From Pseudomonadota bacterium (GTDB lineage Bacteria; Pseudomonadota; Alphaproteobacteria; Micavibrionales; Micavibrionaceae), in the NCBI GenBank assembly GCA_016198545.1, contig JACQIJ010000105.1, positions 1 to 6,138 on the forward strand: a stretch of DNA of 6,138 bases. Reading direction: 5' to 3'. A program made the translations under genes and the position numbers. This document shows, in pieces, positions 1 through 5,709 of this stretch (the first letter of the stretch is position 1; every line of letters begins with the position of its first letter). A model generated the notes under the pieces. It was not told where the DNA came from and ran no database searches. It saw nothing but the letters and a program-made list of their open reading frames with translations.

Positions 1-450
1 AATATGCATATCCTTGAGAGCTCTTTCGTATCCCAGAGGGTCCACCTTTCGGAGGCGTCCGAATAATTCGACGCTCTTTTTCTGGTCGCTCAGGTGTTCG
101 CTGTGCTCATAAGGCAGATAGATAAAGCGCCGCTTGACGACGGGCAGAACCTGGTCAAAGCCTTTCGCAACGGTATATTTTGAAACCAGCAATGCCTTTC
201 CATCCGTTTCATAAGCGCGTTTTTGACCGCGGAACATGTTGCGCGGAAACTGGTTCAGCAGAAGGCAAAGCGCAAGACAGCCTTCCGCGTTGTTTTTCCA
301 GGTATCGCACAGCCCGTCGCGCGCCATTTCATGCGCAAGAAGATAGCGTTCGCGCACCAGAGTATCGAAGGCGTCATTGTGCTGGAACCAAAGAGACGGG
401 TCCGTCTCCTCGAACCAGAAATGCAAAATATCATGACGGCTGTCGCGCAC
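1..450 (-). CDS. DUF924 family protein, 3' part missing (runs off left edge)
   Basis: This is an open frame of 150 codons with no stop before the window edge. It carries family hallmarks of DUF924 (PF06041): an early I-L-H-F-W-F segment (residues 8-13), D-P-S-L-W-F (17-22), L-N-Q-F-P-R-N-M-F-R-G (65-75), a K-G-F-D segment (96-99), and R-F-I-Y-L-P-Y-E-H-S-E (108-118) followed by Q-K-K-S (123-126). The family is an all-helical, TPR-like fold of about 180-190 residues with no established biochemical role, so roughly 30-40 residues are missing. I chose the GTG at 450 because AGGAG (462-458) sits 7 nt upstream and the TAA of the preceding gene is 1 nt away. An in-frame ATG at 465 exists but has no ribosome site at a usable distance. 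It is the last gene visible in the pet-led minus-strand block. Family assignment is firm; function is unknown. Confidence 0.88.
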   Translation of the reverse strand, partial: MRDSRHDILHFWFEETDPSLWFQHNDAFDTLVRERYLLAHEMARDGLCDTWKNNAEGCLALCLLLNQFPRNMFRGQKRAYETDGKALLVSKYTVAKGFDQVLPVVKRRFIYLPYEHSEHLSDQKKSVELFGRLRKVDPLGYERALKDMHI

Positions 451-451
451 T

Positions 452-700
452 TTACTTCTCCTCATCTTCCGCAGGAGGCCTCAAAAGCGCAAAAAATTTC
501 TTTTCCGTCCGGCCGGCAATGAAGGAAAGGACGGCCGCCGGCAGAAAGGGGACGAGGATAATGATGACGGTATGAATATCTTTCAGCGCCGCGAAGATAT
601 TTCCTCCCGCGTGACGGGAGTAAATGACTCCGAACAACAAAATCCCCAATACTGCAAACGCCAGCGCGAACACGCGGAAAATCCGCGCTTTCAACAGCAA
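452..700 (-). CDS. Small two-helix inner-membrane protein, unrecognised
   Basis: The frame encodes 82 residues from a TTG start. Two hydrophobic stretches, about residues 8-27 and 44-62, look like membrane helices. A short loop containing R-H-A-G-G-N separates them, and the C-terminal tail is charged (R-T-E-K-K, then E-D-E-E-K). The basic N-terminus and charged tail suggest both ends are cytoplasmic. I do not recognise a family. The start is uncertain. TTG at 700 has no clear ribosome site. The frame stays open upstream to a TAA just before position 760, and an ATT at 739 would be preceded by AGGGGG (750-745) at 5 nt, giving 95 residues beginning with an I-S-D-P-N-D segment. The gene lies between petC and the DUF924 gene in the same direction, so it may be co-transcribed with the bc1 complex. 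A role as a bc1 accessory subunit is only speculation. Confidence 0.65.
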   Translation of the reverse strand: MLLKARIFRVFALAFAVLGILLFGVIYSRHAGGNIFAALKDIHTVIIILVPFLPAAVLSFIAGRTEKKFFALLRPPAEDEEK

Positions 701-744
701 GGCGCGGGCCCGTATGCGTATATCGTTCGGATCAGAAATCGTAA

Positions 745-750
745 CCCCCT
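745..750 (-). promoter_or_regulatory. Possible ribosome binding site AGGGGG before the small membrane protein
   Basis: AGGGGG on the minus strand lies 5 nt before an in-frame ATT codon (739-737). The same kind of purine run and spacing (AAGGGGG, 5 nt) precedes the petC ATG. ATT initiation is rare in bacteria, so this is suggestive rather than proof. Confidence 0.3.
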
Positions 751-771
751 GCCGGCAGCATTATGAAATGC

Positions 772-808
772 GGCAGGACGGCTTTCCGGCGTCAGTGTGC
801 GTCCTGCC
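772..808 (-). other. Stem-loop spanning the petC stop codon (mRNA 3' structure or weak terminator)
   Basis: A perfect 9-bp inverted repeat (GGCAGGACG at 772-780, CGTCCTGCC at 800-808) encloses a 19-nt loop. On the petC message the 5' arm is the last coding segment and the TGA lies in the loop. The sequence after the 3' arm is GCATTTCATAA, which is not a true U-tract, so full rho-independent termination is doubtful. Partial termination, or protection of the petABC message from 3' exonucleases, would fit. A 10-nt palindrome (749-758) and a small GCATT/AATGC hairpin (758-771) follow directly. Confidence 0.5.
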
Positions 809-1556
809 AGACCCTCTTTTTTACACCATACATGATGAAAGAGAATACGAGAAGGAAAATCAAGGCTTTGAGACCGGTGCGCTTCCGGGCCTCCATATGC
901 GGTTCCGCCGCCCATGTCAGGAAAGTGGCGATATCCATTGCATACTGATGCAGCGTGCCTTCCGTGCCGTCCTCATAGGAAACCATGCCGTCCGACAGCG
1001 GCGGCGACATGGCTATGATATTGCCGTGCATGGCCGCGTTCCAGTACTGGCCCTGCATCAGCGTCATGTTCTCCGGCGCATCGGCGTAGCCGGTCATGAT
1101 GCCGTAGATATAGTCCGCGCCGCCATGCCGCGCCTTGGCCAGCAGCGACATGTCCGGCGGATAGGCGCCATTGTTGGCGTACATTGCGGCTTTCTTGTTG
1201 GCGAATGGTGCCTTGAACCGGTCGGATGGACGAGCGGGGCGCTCGAACATTTCACCTTCGTCGTTCGGGCCGTCCATAACGGCGTATTCGGAAGCAATCG
1301 CCTTGATCTGGTCTTCGCTGTAACCGAGATCGGCAAGATTGCGGTATGAAAGCAAGTTCAGGGAGTGGCAGGATGCGCAGACCTGCCGGTAGACTTCGAA
1401 TCCGCGTTGCAAGGCGGCGCGGTCATAAGTTCCCGTCATGCCCTTGAAGGACCAATGTTGCGCTGCTTCCCCGTGACCGCCGCCTTCCTTCGCATGAGCG
1501 GGCAGGGCCAGCGCCGTCAGCGCAAACAGCGAAAAAGCGAACTTGCGGATACTCAT
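792..1556 (-). CDS. petC: Cytochrome c1 of the ubiquinol:cytochrome c reductase (bc1) complex
   Basis: Cytochrome c1 passes electrons from the Rieske protein to soluble or membrane-bound cytochrome c on the periplasmic side. The 254-residue product starts with a Sec-type signal peptide (basic M-S-I-R-K, hydrophobic core, A-H-A cleavage site near residue 22). The heme c attachment motif is C-A-S-C-H at 60-64. The family motif Y-P-P-D-M-S is at 132-137, and the A-M-S-P-P-L-S-D-G segment supplies the axial methionine, M183. A single C-terminal membrane anchor lies at about 229-246 and is followed by the basic K-K-R. Length is normal for a separately encoded c1 protein. Its ATG directly abuts the petB TAA, with AAGGGGG (1568-1562) inside petB as the ribosome site, so translation is probably coupled. 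It is the third gene of petABC. Confidence 0.97.
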   Translation of the reverse strand: MSIRKFAFSLFALTALALPAHAKEGGGHGEAAQHWSFKGMTGTYDRAALQRGFEVYRQVCASCHSLNLLSYRNLADLGYSEDQIKAIASEYAVMDGPNDEGEMFERPARPSDRFKAPFANKKAAMYANNGAYPPDMSLLAKARHGGADYIYGIMTGYADAPENMTLMQGQYWNAAMHGNIIAMSPPLSDGMVSYEDGTEGTLHQYAMDIATFLTWAAEPHMEARKRTGLKALIFLLVFSFIMYGVKKRVWQDAH

Positions 1557-2852
1557 TTACGCCCCCTTCGCCGCAAGAACGGCGTCATTGATGCTTTTCG
1601 GCAGCGGCAGCGCCTTTTCGTTTTTCGACAGCCACGGCACGATCGCTACAAAAAACGCGAAGTAGTAGAGCGTGCATATTTGCCCTACATAAACCAGCGG
1701 AATGCCGAATTTCACTGCGTCGGCCGTTTCCATGCCGACGTAGCCCAGCAGGATAAAATCCAGCGCCAGCGCCAGCAGGGCGATTTTATACCACGGGCGG
1801 AAGCGCGCGCTGCGCACCGGATGGGAATCGAACCACGGCAGGAAGAACAACACGATCACGGCGCCGAACATCGCAATCACGCCGCCGAACTTCGCGTTTA
1901 TAAACACGATGTCGGTAAAAGGGATGCCGATGTCGAATGTGATGGATCGCAGTATCGCGTAGTAGGGCAGGAAATACCATTCCGGAACGATATGCGGCGG
2001 CGTAACCATCGAATCGTACTGCACAAAATGATCCGGGTGCGCGAACACGTTCGGGAACCAGAATGTCACGACGACATACAGAATAAGAAACACCGACAGA
2101 CCGAACGTGTCCTTTGCCGTGTAGTAGGGATGGAAGGGAACGGTATCCTGCGGCCCGTTCGGCTCGATGCCCAGCGGATTGTTGGAGCCCGTTACGTGCA
2201 ACGCCCATACGTGCAGAACGACGACGCCTAAAATCACAAACGGCAGCAGATAGTGCAGGGAGAAGAACCGGTTCAGCGTCGGGTTATCCACCGAGAATCC
2301 GCCCCACAGCAGGGCGACGAGTTTCTCGCCGACCAGGGGGATTGCCGAGAACAGGTTGGTGATCACGGTTGCGGCCCATCCGCCCATCTGACTCCACGGC
2401 AGGGTATAGCCCATGAACGCTGTCGCCATCATCAGCAGGAAGATAAGAACACCGAAAATCCACAGCAGCTCGCGCGGTTTCTTGTAAGACCCGTAATACA
2501 TGCCGCGGAAAATGTGGATGTATACGGCGATGAAGAAGAACGACGCGCCGTTCATGTGCATGTAGCGCAGCATCCAGCCCCAGTTTACGTCGCGCATGAT
2601 GCGCTCGACGCTGTTGAAGGCCATCGTCGCGTGCGGGGTGTAGTGCATCGCAAGAACGATGCCGGTGACGATCATCAGCACCAGCATGACCATCGCGATT
2701 GCGCCGAAGTTCCAGAAATAGTTGAAATTCTTAGGTGTCGGGAAGGCGCGGTATTCTTTTACCATCAACGTGAAAATCGGCAGACGGGAATCTACCCACT
2801 CCACGAAAGCATTATCGAACGGTTCTCTTTTGCCGGAAGCCATGTCGCTCAC
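1557..2852 (-). CDS. petB: Cytochrome b subunit of the bc1 complex
   Basis: Cytochrome b is the membrane core of complex III. It carries hemes bL and bH and the Qo and Qi quinone sites. The 431-residue protein is a full-length bc1-type cytochrome b, not the split b6/subunit IV form. The heme-ligand histidine pairs are visible as H99/H113 and H200/H214, with 14-residue spacing in both pairs. The Qo-site motif P-E-W-Y is at 290-293 within T-P-P-H-I-V-P-E-W-Y. Other signatures are G-Y-T-L-P-W-S-Q-M (148-156), N-P-L-G-I (225-229) and V-P-F-H-P-Y-Y (238-244). Several long hydrophobic helices are present, including the C-terminal ones expected of the long form. The called start is GTG at 2852, whose GTGA overlaps the petA stop by 4 nt. 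An in-frame ATG at 2843 (428 residues) is an equally possible start. Confidence 0.98.
   Translation of the reverse strand: MSDMASGKREPFDNAFVEWVDSRLPIFTLMVKEYRAFPTPKNFNYFWNFGAIAMVMLVLMIVTGIVLAMHYTPHATMAFNSVERIMRDVNWGWMLRYMHMNGASFFFIAVYIHIFRGMYYGSYKKPRELLWIFGVLIFLLMMATAFMGYTLPWSQMGGWAATVITNLFSAIPLVGEKLVALLWGGFSVDNPTLNRFFSLHYLLPFVILGVVVLHVWALHVTGSNNPLGIEPNGPQDTVPFHPYYTAKDTFGLSVFLILYVVVTFWFPNVFAHPDHFVQYDSMVTPPHIVPEWYFLPYYAILRSITFDIGIPFTDIVFINAKFGGVIAMFGAVIVLFFLPWFDSHPVRSARFRPWYKIALLALALDFILLGYVGMETADAVKFGIPLVYVGQICTLYYFAFFVAIVPWLSKNEKALPLPKSINDAVLAAKGA
1562..1568 (-). promoter_or_regulatory. petC ribosome binding site inside the petB 3' end
   Basis: AAGGGGG on the minus strand lies 5 nt before the petC ATG, within the last codons of petB. 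Together with the TAA-ATG junction it points to coupled translation of petB and petC and supports the petC start at 1556. Confidence 0.7.
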
Positions 2853-3397
2853 CCAATCTTGATCAATGTATCGCTGACAAATTCATACGGAGGCACTGCC
2901 AGATTCTTCGGCGCAGGCCCCCTGCGGATGCGACCCGATGAATCGTAGTGCGATCCGTGGCACGGGCAGAACCAGCCGCCATATTCCCCTTTCGGGTCGT
3001 TGCCCTTCTGTCCCAGCGGCACGCAGCCAAGGTGCGTGCATACGCCGACCAGAACCAGCCATTCCGGATTTTTCACCCGGGCGGAATCTTTCTGAGGGTC
3101 ACGCAGGTCCGCGTTGTCGTCCTTCTCTGCTTTTGCAATTTCTTCGGACGTGCGGCGGCGGATAAAAACCGGTTTGCCGCGCCAGACGACCGTGATGGCC
3201 TGCCCGACCTGTATGGGGGTCAAATCGACTTCCGTCGTTGCCATCGCCAGCGTGTCGGCGGCGGGGTTAAGCGAGTCTACGAACGGCCAGGCGAGTATGC
3301 CCGCGCCGATCGCACCCATTGCGCCTGCGGAAAGGAAAAGGAATTCGCGGCGGGTTTCGCCGTCGTCTTTATTCTGATTTGCTGCTGTGCTTGTCAT
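2849..3397 (-). CDS. petA: Rieske iron-sulfur subunit of the bc1 complex
   Basis: This subunit takes one electron from ubiquinol at the Qo site and hands it to cytochrome c1. The 182-residue product has an N-terminal Tat-type motif (T-R-R-E-F-L-F at 15-21) followed by one hydrophobic anchor (about 22-41), typical of uncleaved Tat-dependent Rieske proteins. Cluster-binding boxes are C-T-H-L-G-C (120-125) and C-P-C-H-G-S (144-149). The [2Fe-2S] ligands are therefore C120, H122, C144 and H147, with C125 and C146 forming the disulfide. The charged segment around residues 83-110 resembles the insertion seen in alphaproteobacterial Rieske proteins. I chose ATG 3397 over the in-frame ATG at 3439 because it puts the twin-arginine motif at the normal distance from the N-terminus. 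The ribosome site is weak for either. It is the first gene of the petABC operon. Confidence 0.96.
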   Translation of the reverse strand: MTSTAANQNKDDGETRREFLFLSAGAMGAIGAGILAWPFVDSLNPAADTLAMATTEVDLTPIQVGQAITVVWRGKPVFIRRRTSEEIAKAEKDDNADLRDPQKDSARVKNPEWLVLVGVCTHLGCVPLGQKGNDPKGEYGGWFCPCHGSHYDSSGRIRRGPAPKNLAVPPYEFVSDTLIKIG

Positions 3398-3436
3398 CTC
3401 GAAGGACTCATATAAGAAAACACTAACGTCTATAGG

Positions 3437-3465
3437 CATTTACTCTACATTTGAAGGGGATGCAA
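3437..3465 (-). promoter_or_regulatory. Candidate petABC promoter
   Basis: On the minus strand TTGCAT (3465-3460) and TAAATG (3442-3437) are separated by exactly 17 nt. Both boxes are imperfect matches to the sigma-70 consensus. Transcription would start near 3430, about 33 nt upstream of the petA ATG at 3397. It would exclude the longer petA start at 3439. Confidence 0.25.
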
Positions 3466-3525
3466 GAGGGCATGTCCGGGTATATTCGCTCATCAACACA
3501 GTTTCCCTTGCAAAGGCGAAGAAAA

Positions 3526-3531
3526 TATACT
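3526..3531 (+). promoter_or_regulatory. Candidate -10 box for trmL-hemF
   Basis: TATACT matches the sigma-70 -10 consensus at five of six positions. No good -35 lies at 17 nt (TTCCCT there). The expected transcription start, about 3538, would leave only a handful of leader bases before the trmL ATG at 3544. Confidence 0.3.
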
Positions 3532-3543
3532 TATGTCATTTGT

Positions 3544-4035
3544 ATGAGTCTGGCCCTTGCCCTCTACCAACCCGATATCCCCCAGAACGTGGGGGCGGCG
3601 ATGCGGCTGTGCGCTTGCCTTGGGGCGGGGTTGGAGATTATCGAGCCGTGTGGTTTCCTGTGGGATGACCGCAAAATAAGGCAGAGCGCGATGGATTATT
3701 ATGATGCCTGCGGTCTGGCGCGGCATCAATCATGGCAGTCATTTCTTGACCGCAATCAAGGACGAAGGCGCCTCATATTGCTTACAACCAAAGCAGTGGA
3801 GCCCTACACCGGATTCGCTTTTGCGACCGGCGACGTGCTGCTGATGGGCCGTGAAAGCGCGGGCGTGCCGGATGAGGTTCATAATGCGGCGAAGGTCCGC
3901 CTGACAATCCCGATGCGGCCCGGCCTGCGTTCGTTAAATGTAGTAAATACGGCGGCGATGGTGATGGGGGAAGCGTTGAGGCAAACAAGGAGATTTGATC
4001 ATGAGCGCACAGGTAAAAAGACAGGAACATTCTGA
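3544..4035 (+). CDS. trmL: tRNA (cytidine(34)-2'-O)-methyltransferase, SpoU/SPOUT family
   Basis: TrmL-type enzymes use S-adenosylmethionine to methylate the 2'-hydroxyl of the wobble nucleotide 34 in certain leucine tRNAs. The 163-residue product is a minimal SPOUT domain. The N-terminal L-Y-Q-P-D-I-P-Q-N-V-G box (7-17) leads to R21. The knot motif L-L-M-G-R-E-S-A-G-V-P-D is at 99-110, and the I-P-M-R-P-G-L-R-S-L-N-V box (122-133) is followed by an A-A-M-V-M-G-E-A-L helix. The frame is open upstream to 3451, but family members begin just before the L-Y-Q-P box, which supports ATG 3544. No ribosome site precedes that ATG. The last twelve codons overlap hemF and encode a polar, basic tail beyond the conserved fold. 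Substrate specificity (C34/cmnm5U34) is inferred from the family. Confidence 0.93.
   Translation: MSLALALYQPDIPQNVGAAMRLCACLGAGLEIIEPCGFLWDDRKIRQSAMDYYDACGLARHQSWQSFLDRNQGRRRLILLTTKAVEPYTGFAFATGDVLLMGRESAGVPDEVHNAAKVRLTIPMRPGLRSLNVVNTAAMVMGEALRQTRRFDHERTGKKTGTF
3987..3992 (+). promoter_or_regulatory. hemF ribosome binding site
   Basis: AAGGAG lies 8 nt before ATG 4001 and sits inside the trmL coding region. It decides the hemF start: the in-frame TTG at 3995 would be only 2 nt from it. Confidence 0.8.
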
Positions 4036-4900
4036 ACTGGAACAGCGGCAGGAAAGTGCGGCAGTGTGGTTCCGCGAATTACGCAATAATATATGCGCGG
4101 AGTTTGAAAAGATCGAGGATGAACTGACCGGCACGGAGCATGCCGGTGAAAAGCCGGGCCGGTTCGAGCGCAAGAAATGGGAGCGCGCGGACGAAGTCGG
4201 CCAGAAGCCCGGCGGCGGCGGCGAGATGTCGGTCATGCGCGGGCGGGTGTTTGAAAAGGTTGGCGTCAATATATCCACTGTTTACGGGCATTTTTCCGAG
4301 AAATTCCGCAAGGAAATTCCCGGCGCGGAAACCGGCGACGGCGCGTTCTGGGCTTCGGGCATTTCGCTGGTGGCGCATATGCGGTCGCCGCTGACGCCCG
4401 CTGTGCACATGAATACGCGCTTTATCGTGACGTCTAAAAACTGGTTCGGCGGCGGGGCGGATTTGACGCCGATGGTTCCCGATGAAAAGGACACGAAGGA
4501 TTTCCACGCCGCATTTAGAACGTGTTGCGACAGGCACGATGGCGATTACTACGCGAAGTTCAAAAAATGGTGCGACGAGTATTTCTTCCTGCCGCACCGG
4601 AGCGAACCGCGCGGAATCGGCGGGATTTTCTACGACTGGCTGGATACCGGAGACTGGAAAAAAGATTTCGCTTTCACGCAGGATGTCGGGCGTACGTTCC
4701 TCTCCATATACCCGCAACTCGTCCGCCGCCATATGAACAACGACTGGACGGATGCGCAGCGCGAACATCAATTGGTCAGACGCGGGCGCTATGCGGAGTT
4801 CAACCTGTTGTATGACCGCGGCACGCGCTTCGGCCTGATGACCGGCGGGAATACGGAAGCCATCTTGATGTCCCTGCCGCCGGAGGCGAAGTGGCCCTGA
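4001..4900 (+). CDS. hemF: Oxygen-dependent coproporphyrinogen III oxidase
   Basis: HemF decarboxylates and oxidises two propionates of coproporphyrinogen III to vinyl groups using O2, giving protoporphyrinogen IX in the cytoplasm. The 299-residue product shows the family blocks in order: G-G-G-G-E-M-S-V-M-R-G (71-81), V-N-I-S-T-V-Y-G (89-96), H-M-N-T-R-F (136-141), W-F-G-G-G-A-D-L-T-P (148-157), H-R-S-E-P-R-G-I-G-G-I-F-Y-D (199-212), and near the C-terminus G-R-Y-A-E-F-N-L-L-Y-D-R-G-T-R-F-G-L followed by T-G-G-N-T-E. It ends at L-P-P-E-A-K-W-P, shorter at the C-terminus than E. coli HemF. I recall this ending as usual in alphaproteobacterial members, and overall length is normal. It overlaps the trmL end by 35 nt, so the two are presumably one operon. 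Its product feeds heme synthesis for the nearby bc1 genes. Confidence 0.97.
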   Translation: MSAQVKRQEHSELEQRQESAAVWFRELRNNICAEFEKIEDELTGTEHAGEKPGRFERKKWERADEVGQKPGGGGEMSVMRGRVFEKVGVNISTVYGHFSEKFRKEIPGAETGDGAFWASGISLVAHMRSPLTPAVHMNTRFIVTSKNWFGGGADLTPMVPDEKDTKDFHAAFRTCCDRHDGDYYAKFKKWCDEYFFLPHRSEPRGIGGIFYDWLDTGDWKKDFAFTQDVGRTFLSIYPQLVRRHMNNDWTDAQREHQLVRRGRYAEFNLLYDRGTRFGLMTGGNTEAILMSLPPEAKWP

Positions 4901-4915
4901 TTCCGGCGGCTTTTT
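4876..4915 (+). terminator. Intrinsic terminator of trmL-hemF
   Basis: GCCGCCGG (4876-4883) pairs perfectly with CCGGCGGC (4903-4910), extendable by an A-U and a G-U pair inward, and a TTTTT run (4911-4915) follows. The 5' arm is hemF coding sequence and the TGA lies in the 19-nt apical segment, so termination occurs only 10-15 nt past the stop codon. Confidence 0.8.
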
Positions 4916-4916
4916 G

Positions 4917-4943
4917 TTGACTTTGGCGCAGGGTGTGTTTACT
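4917..4943 (+). promoter_or_regulatory. Candidate rph-rdgB promoter
   Basis: TTGACT (4917-4922) is a good sigma-70 -35 box placed directly behind the hemF terminator's T-run. The best -10 is weak: TTTACT at 4938-4943, with a short 15-nt spacer. A promoter here is expected because the upstream unit terminates, but the exact boxes are uncertain. Confidence 0.3.
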
Positions 4944-4986
4944 CCTCCCTTCCTGAATACTTTAACGAACCAGTGAAGGAACAAAC

Positions 4987-5706
4987 ATGATCAGACCGTC
5001 CGGCCGCGCCGCGTCCGCGTTGCGCCCCATCGAACTTATCACCAACGTTTCCAAATACGCGGAAGGTTCATGTCTTGCGAAGTTCGGCGATACGCATGTT
5101 CTATGTACGGCGACGATAGAGGAAAAAGTGCCAGGCTGGATGAAAAATCTTGGCAAAGGCTGGGTGACAGCGGAGTATGGCATGCTGCCGCGCTCGACGG
5201 ACAAGCGTATGGATCGCGAGGCGGCCAAGGGAAGACAATCGGGTCGCACGCAGGAAATTCAAAGGCTGATAGGCCGCGCATTGCGTTCGGTCGTGGATTT
5301 CGAAGCGCTGGGCGAGCGGCAGGTGCGCATAGACTGCGACGTGATACAGGCCGACGGCGGCACGCGCACGGCATCCGTGACCGGCGGTTATGTGGCGATG
5401 GCGCTGGCCATGCAGCGCCTCGTGAAGGCGAAGCTTCTGCCCGCTTTGCCGCTGAAGGACAGCGTGGCGGCGATTTCCTGCGGCATTTGTAATGGTGCGG
5501 CGGCACTCGACCTTGATTATGCGGAAGATTCAAGTGCTGAAACGGATGCGAATTTCGTCATCACCGGCAAGGGCGGTCTTGTCGAGATTCAGGGAACGGC
5601 TGAAAAAGACCCGTTCACCGAAGCGCAGTTTCGCGAGATGCTGGAACTGGCGAAGACGGGCTGCACAGAACTGGCAGTGAAACAAAAAGAAGCTATTGGA
5701 ATTTAA
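4987..5706 (+). CDS. rph: Ribonuclease PH
   Basis: RNase PH is a phosphorolytic 3'-to-5' exoribonuclease that trims tRNA 3' ends, using phosphate and releasing nucleoside diphosphates; it works as a hexamer. The 239-residue product is full length and colinear with the family. Visible features are the R-P-S-G-R start (3-7), G-W-V-T-A-E-Y-G-M-L-P-R (58-69), and S-G-R-T-Q-E-I-Q-R-L-I-G-R (85-97) with the phosphate-contacting R87. Then come D-G-G-T-R-T-A-S (123-130) and the catalytic aspartate segment L-D-L-D-Y-A-E-D-S-S-A-E-T-D-A-N (174-189), in which D181 and D187 correspond to the metal-binding pair of the family. GAAGGA (4975-4980) lies 6 nt before ATG 4987. rdgB follows 3 nt after the stop, and the rph-rdgB pair is common in alphaproteobacteria. 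No defect is seen. Confidence 0.98.
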   Translation: MIRPSGRAASALRPIELITNVSKYAEGSCLAKFGDTHVLCTATIEEKVPGWMKNLGKGWVTAEYGMLPRSTDKRMDREAAKGRQSGRTQEIQRLIGRALRSVVDFEALGERQVRIDCDVIQADGGTRTASVTGGYVAMALAMQRLVKAKLLPALPLKDSVAAISCGICNGAAALDLDYAEDSSAETDANFVITGKGGLVEIQGTAEKDPFTEAQFREMLELAKTGCTELAVKQKEAIGI

Positions 5707-5709
5707 CCG

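Larger units (their letters stand above)
3398..3543. promoter_or_regulatory. Divergent promoter region between petA and trmL
   Basis: This 146-nt non-coding gap separates the outward-facing petABC and trmL-hemF operons, so it must hold both promoters unless transcription enters from outside. It is more AT-rich than the flanking genes. No convincing repressor palindrome or clear FNR/Fnr-like dyad was found. A TTGAT half-site on the minus strand (around 3492-3496) lacks its partner. Confidence 0.6.

Noticed and set aside
180..575. Plus-strand frames at the left end
   Set aside because: They lie opposite the DUF924 gene and the small membrane protein, and the minus-strand DUF924 motifs are clear.
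1365..2231. Long plus-strand open frame (288 codons) opposite petB and petC
   Set aside because: It is antisense to two certain genes, has no family features and has an arginine/histidine-rich composition typical of a shadow frame.
2859..2866. TTGATCAA palindrome near the petA 3' end
   Set aside because: It is 8 nt long, within coding sequence and far from any promoter, so it is expected by chance.
3398..3439. Longer petA start at ATG 3439 (196 residues)
   Set aside because: It would push the twin-arginine motif about 14 residues further in and would overlap the candidate -10 box. It has no better ribosome site.
3469..3478. GGGCATGTCC imperfect palindrome in the divergent region
   Set aside because: It is a single short copy with a mismatch and no second copy, so there is no basis for calling an operator.
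3483..3498. FNR-like site in the petA/trmL gap
   Set aside because: Only one half-site (TTGAT on the minus strand) is present and the partner half does not match.
4891..4900. HemF as a C-terminally truncated pseudogene
   Set aside because: It lacks the tail of E. coli HemF, but all core motifs are intact, total length is about 300, and as I recall alphaproteobacterial members end in a similar L-P-P-x-x-K/R-W-P. An alignment would confirm this.
4079..4984. Long minus-strand open frame (301 codons) opposite hemF
   Set aside because: It is fully antisense to hemF, whose protein is unmistakable. The product has no recognisable domain.
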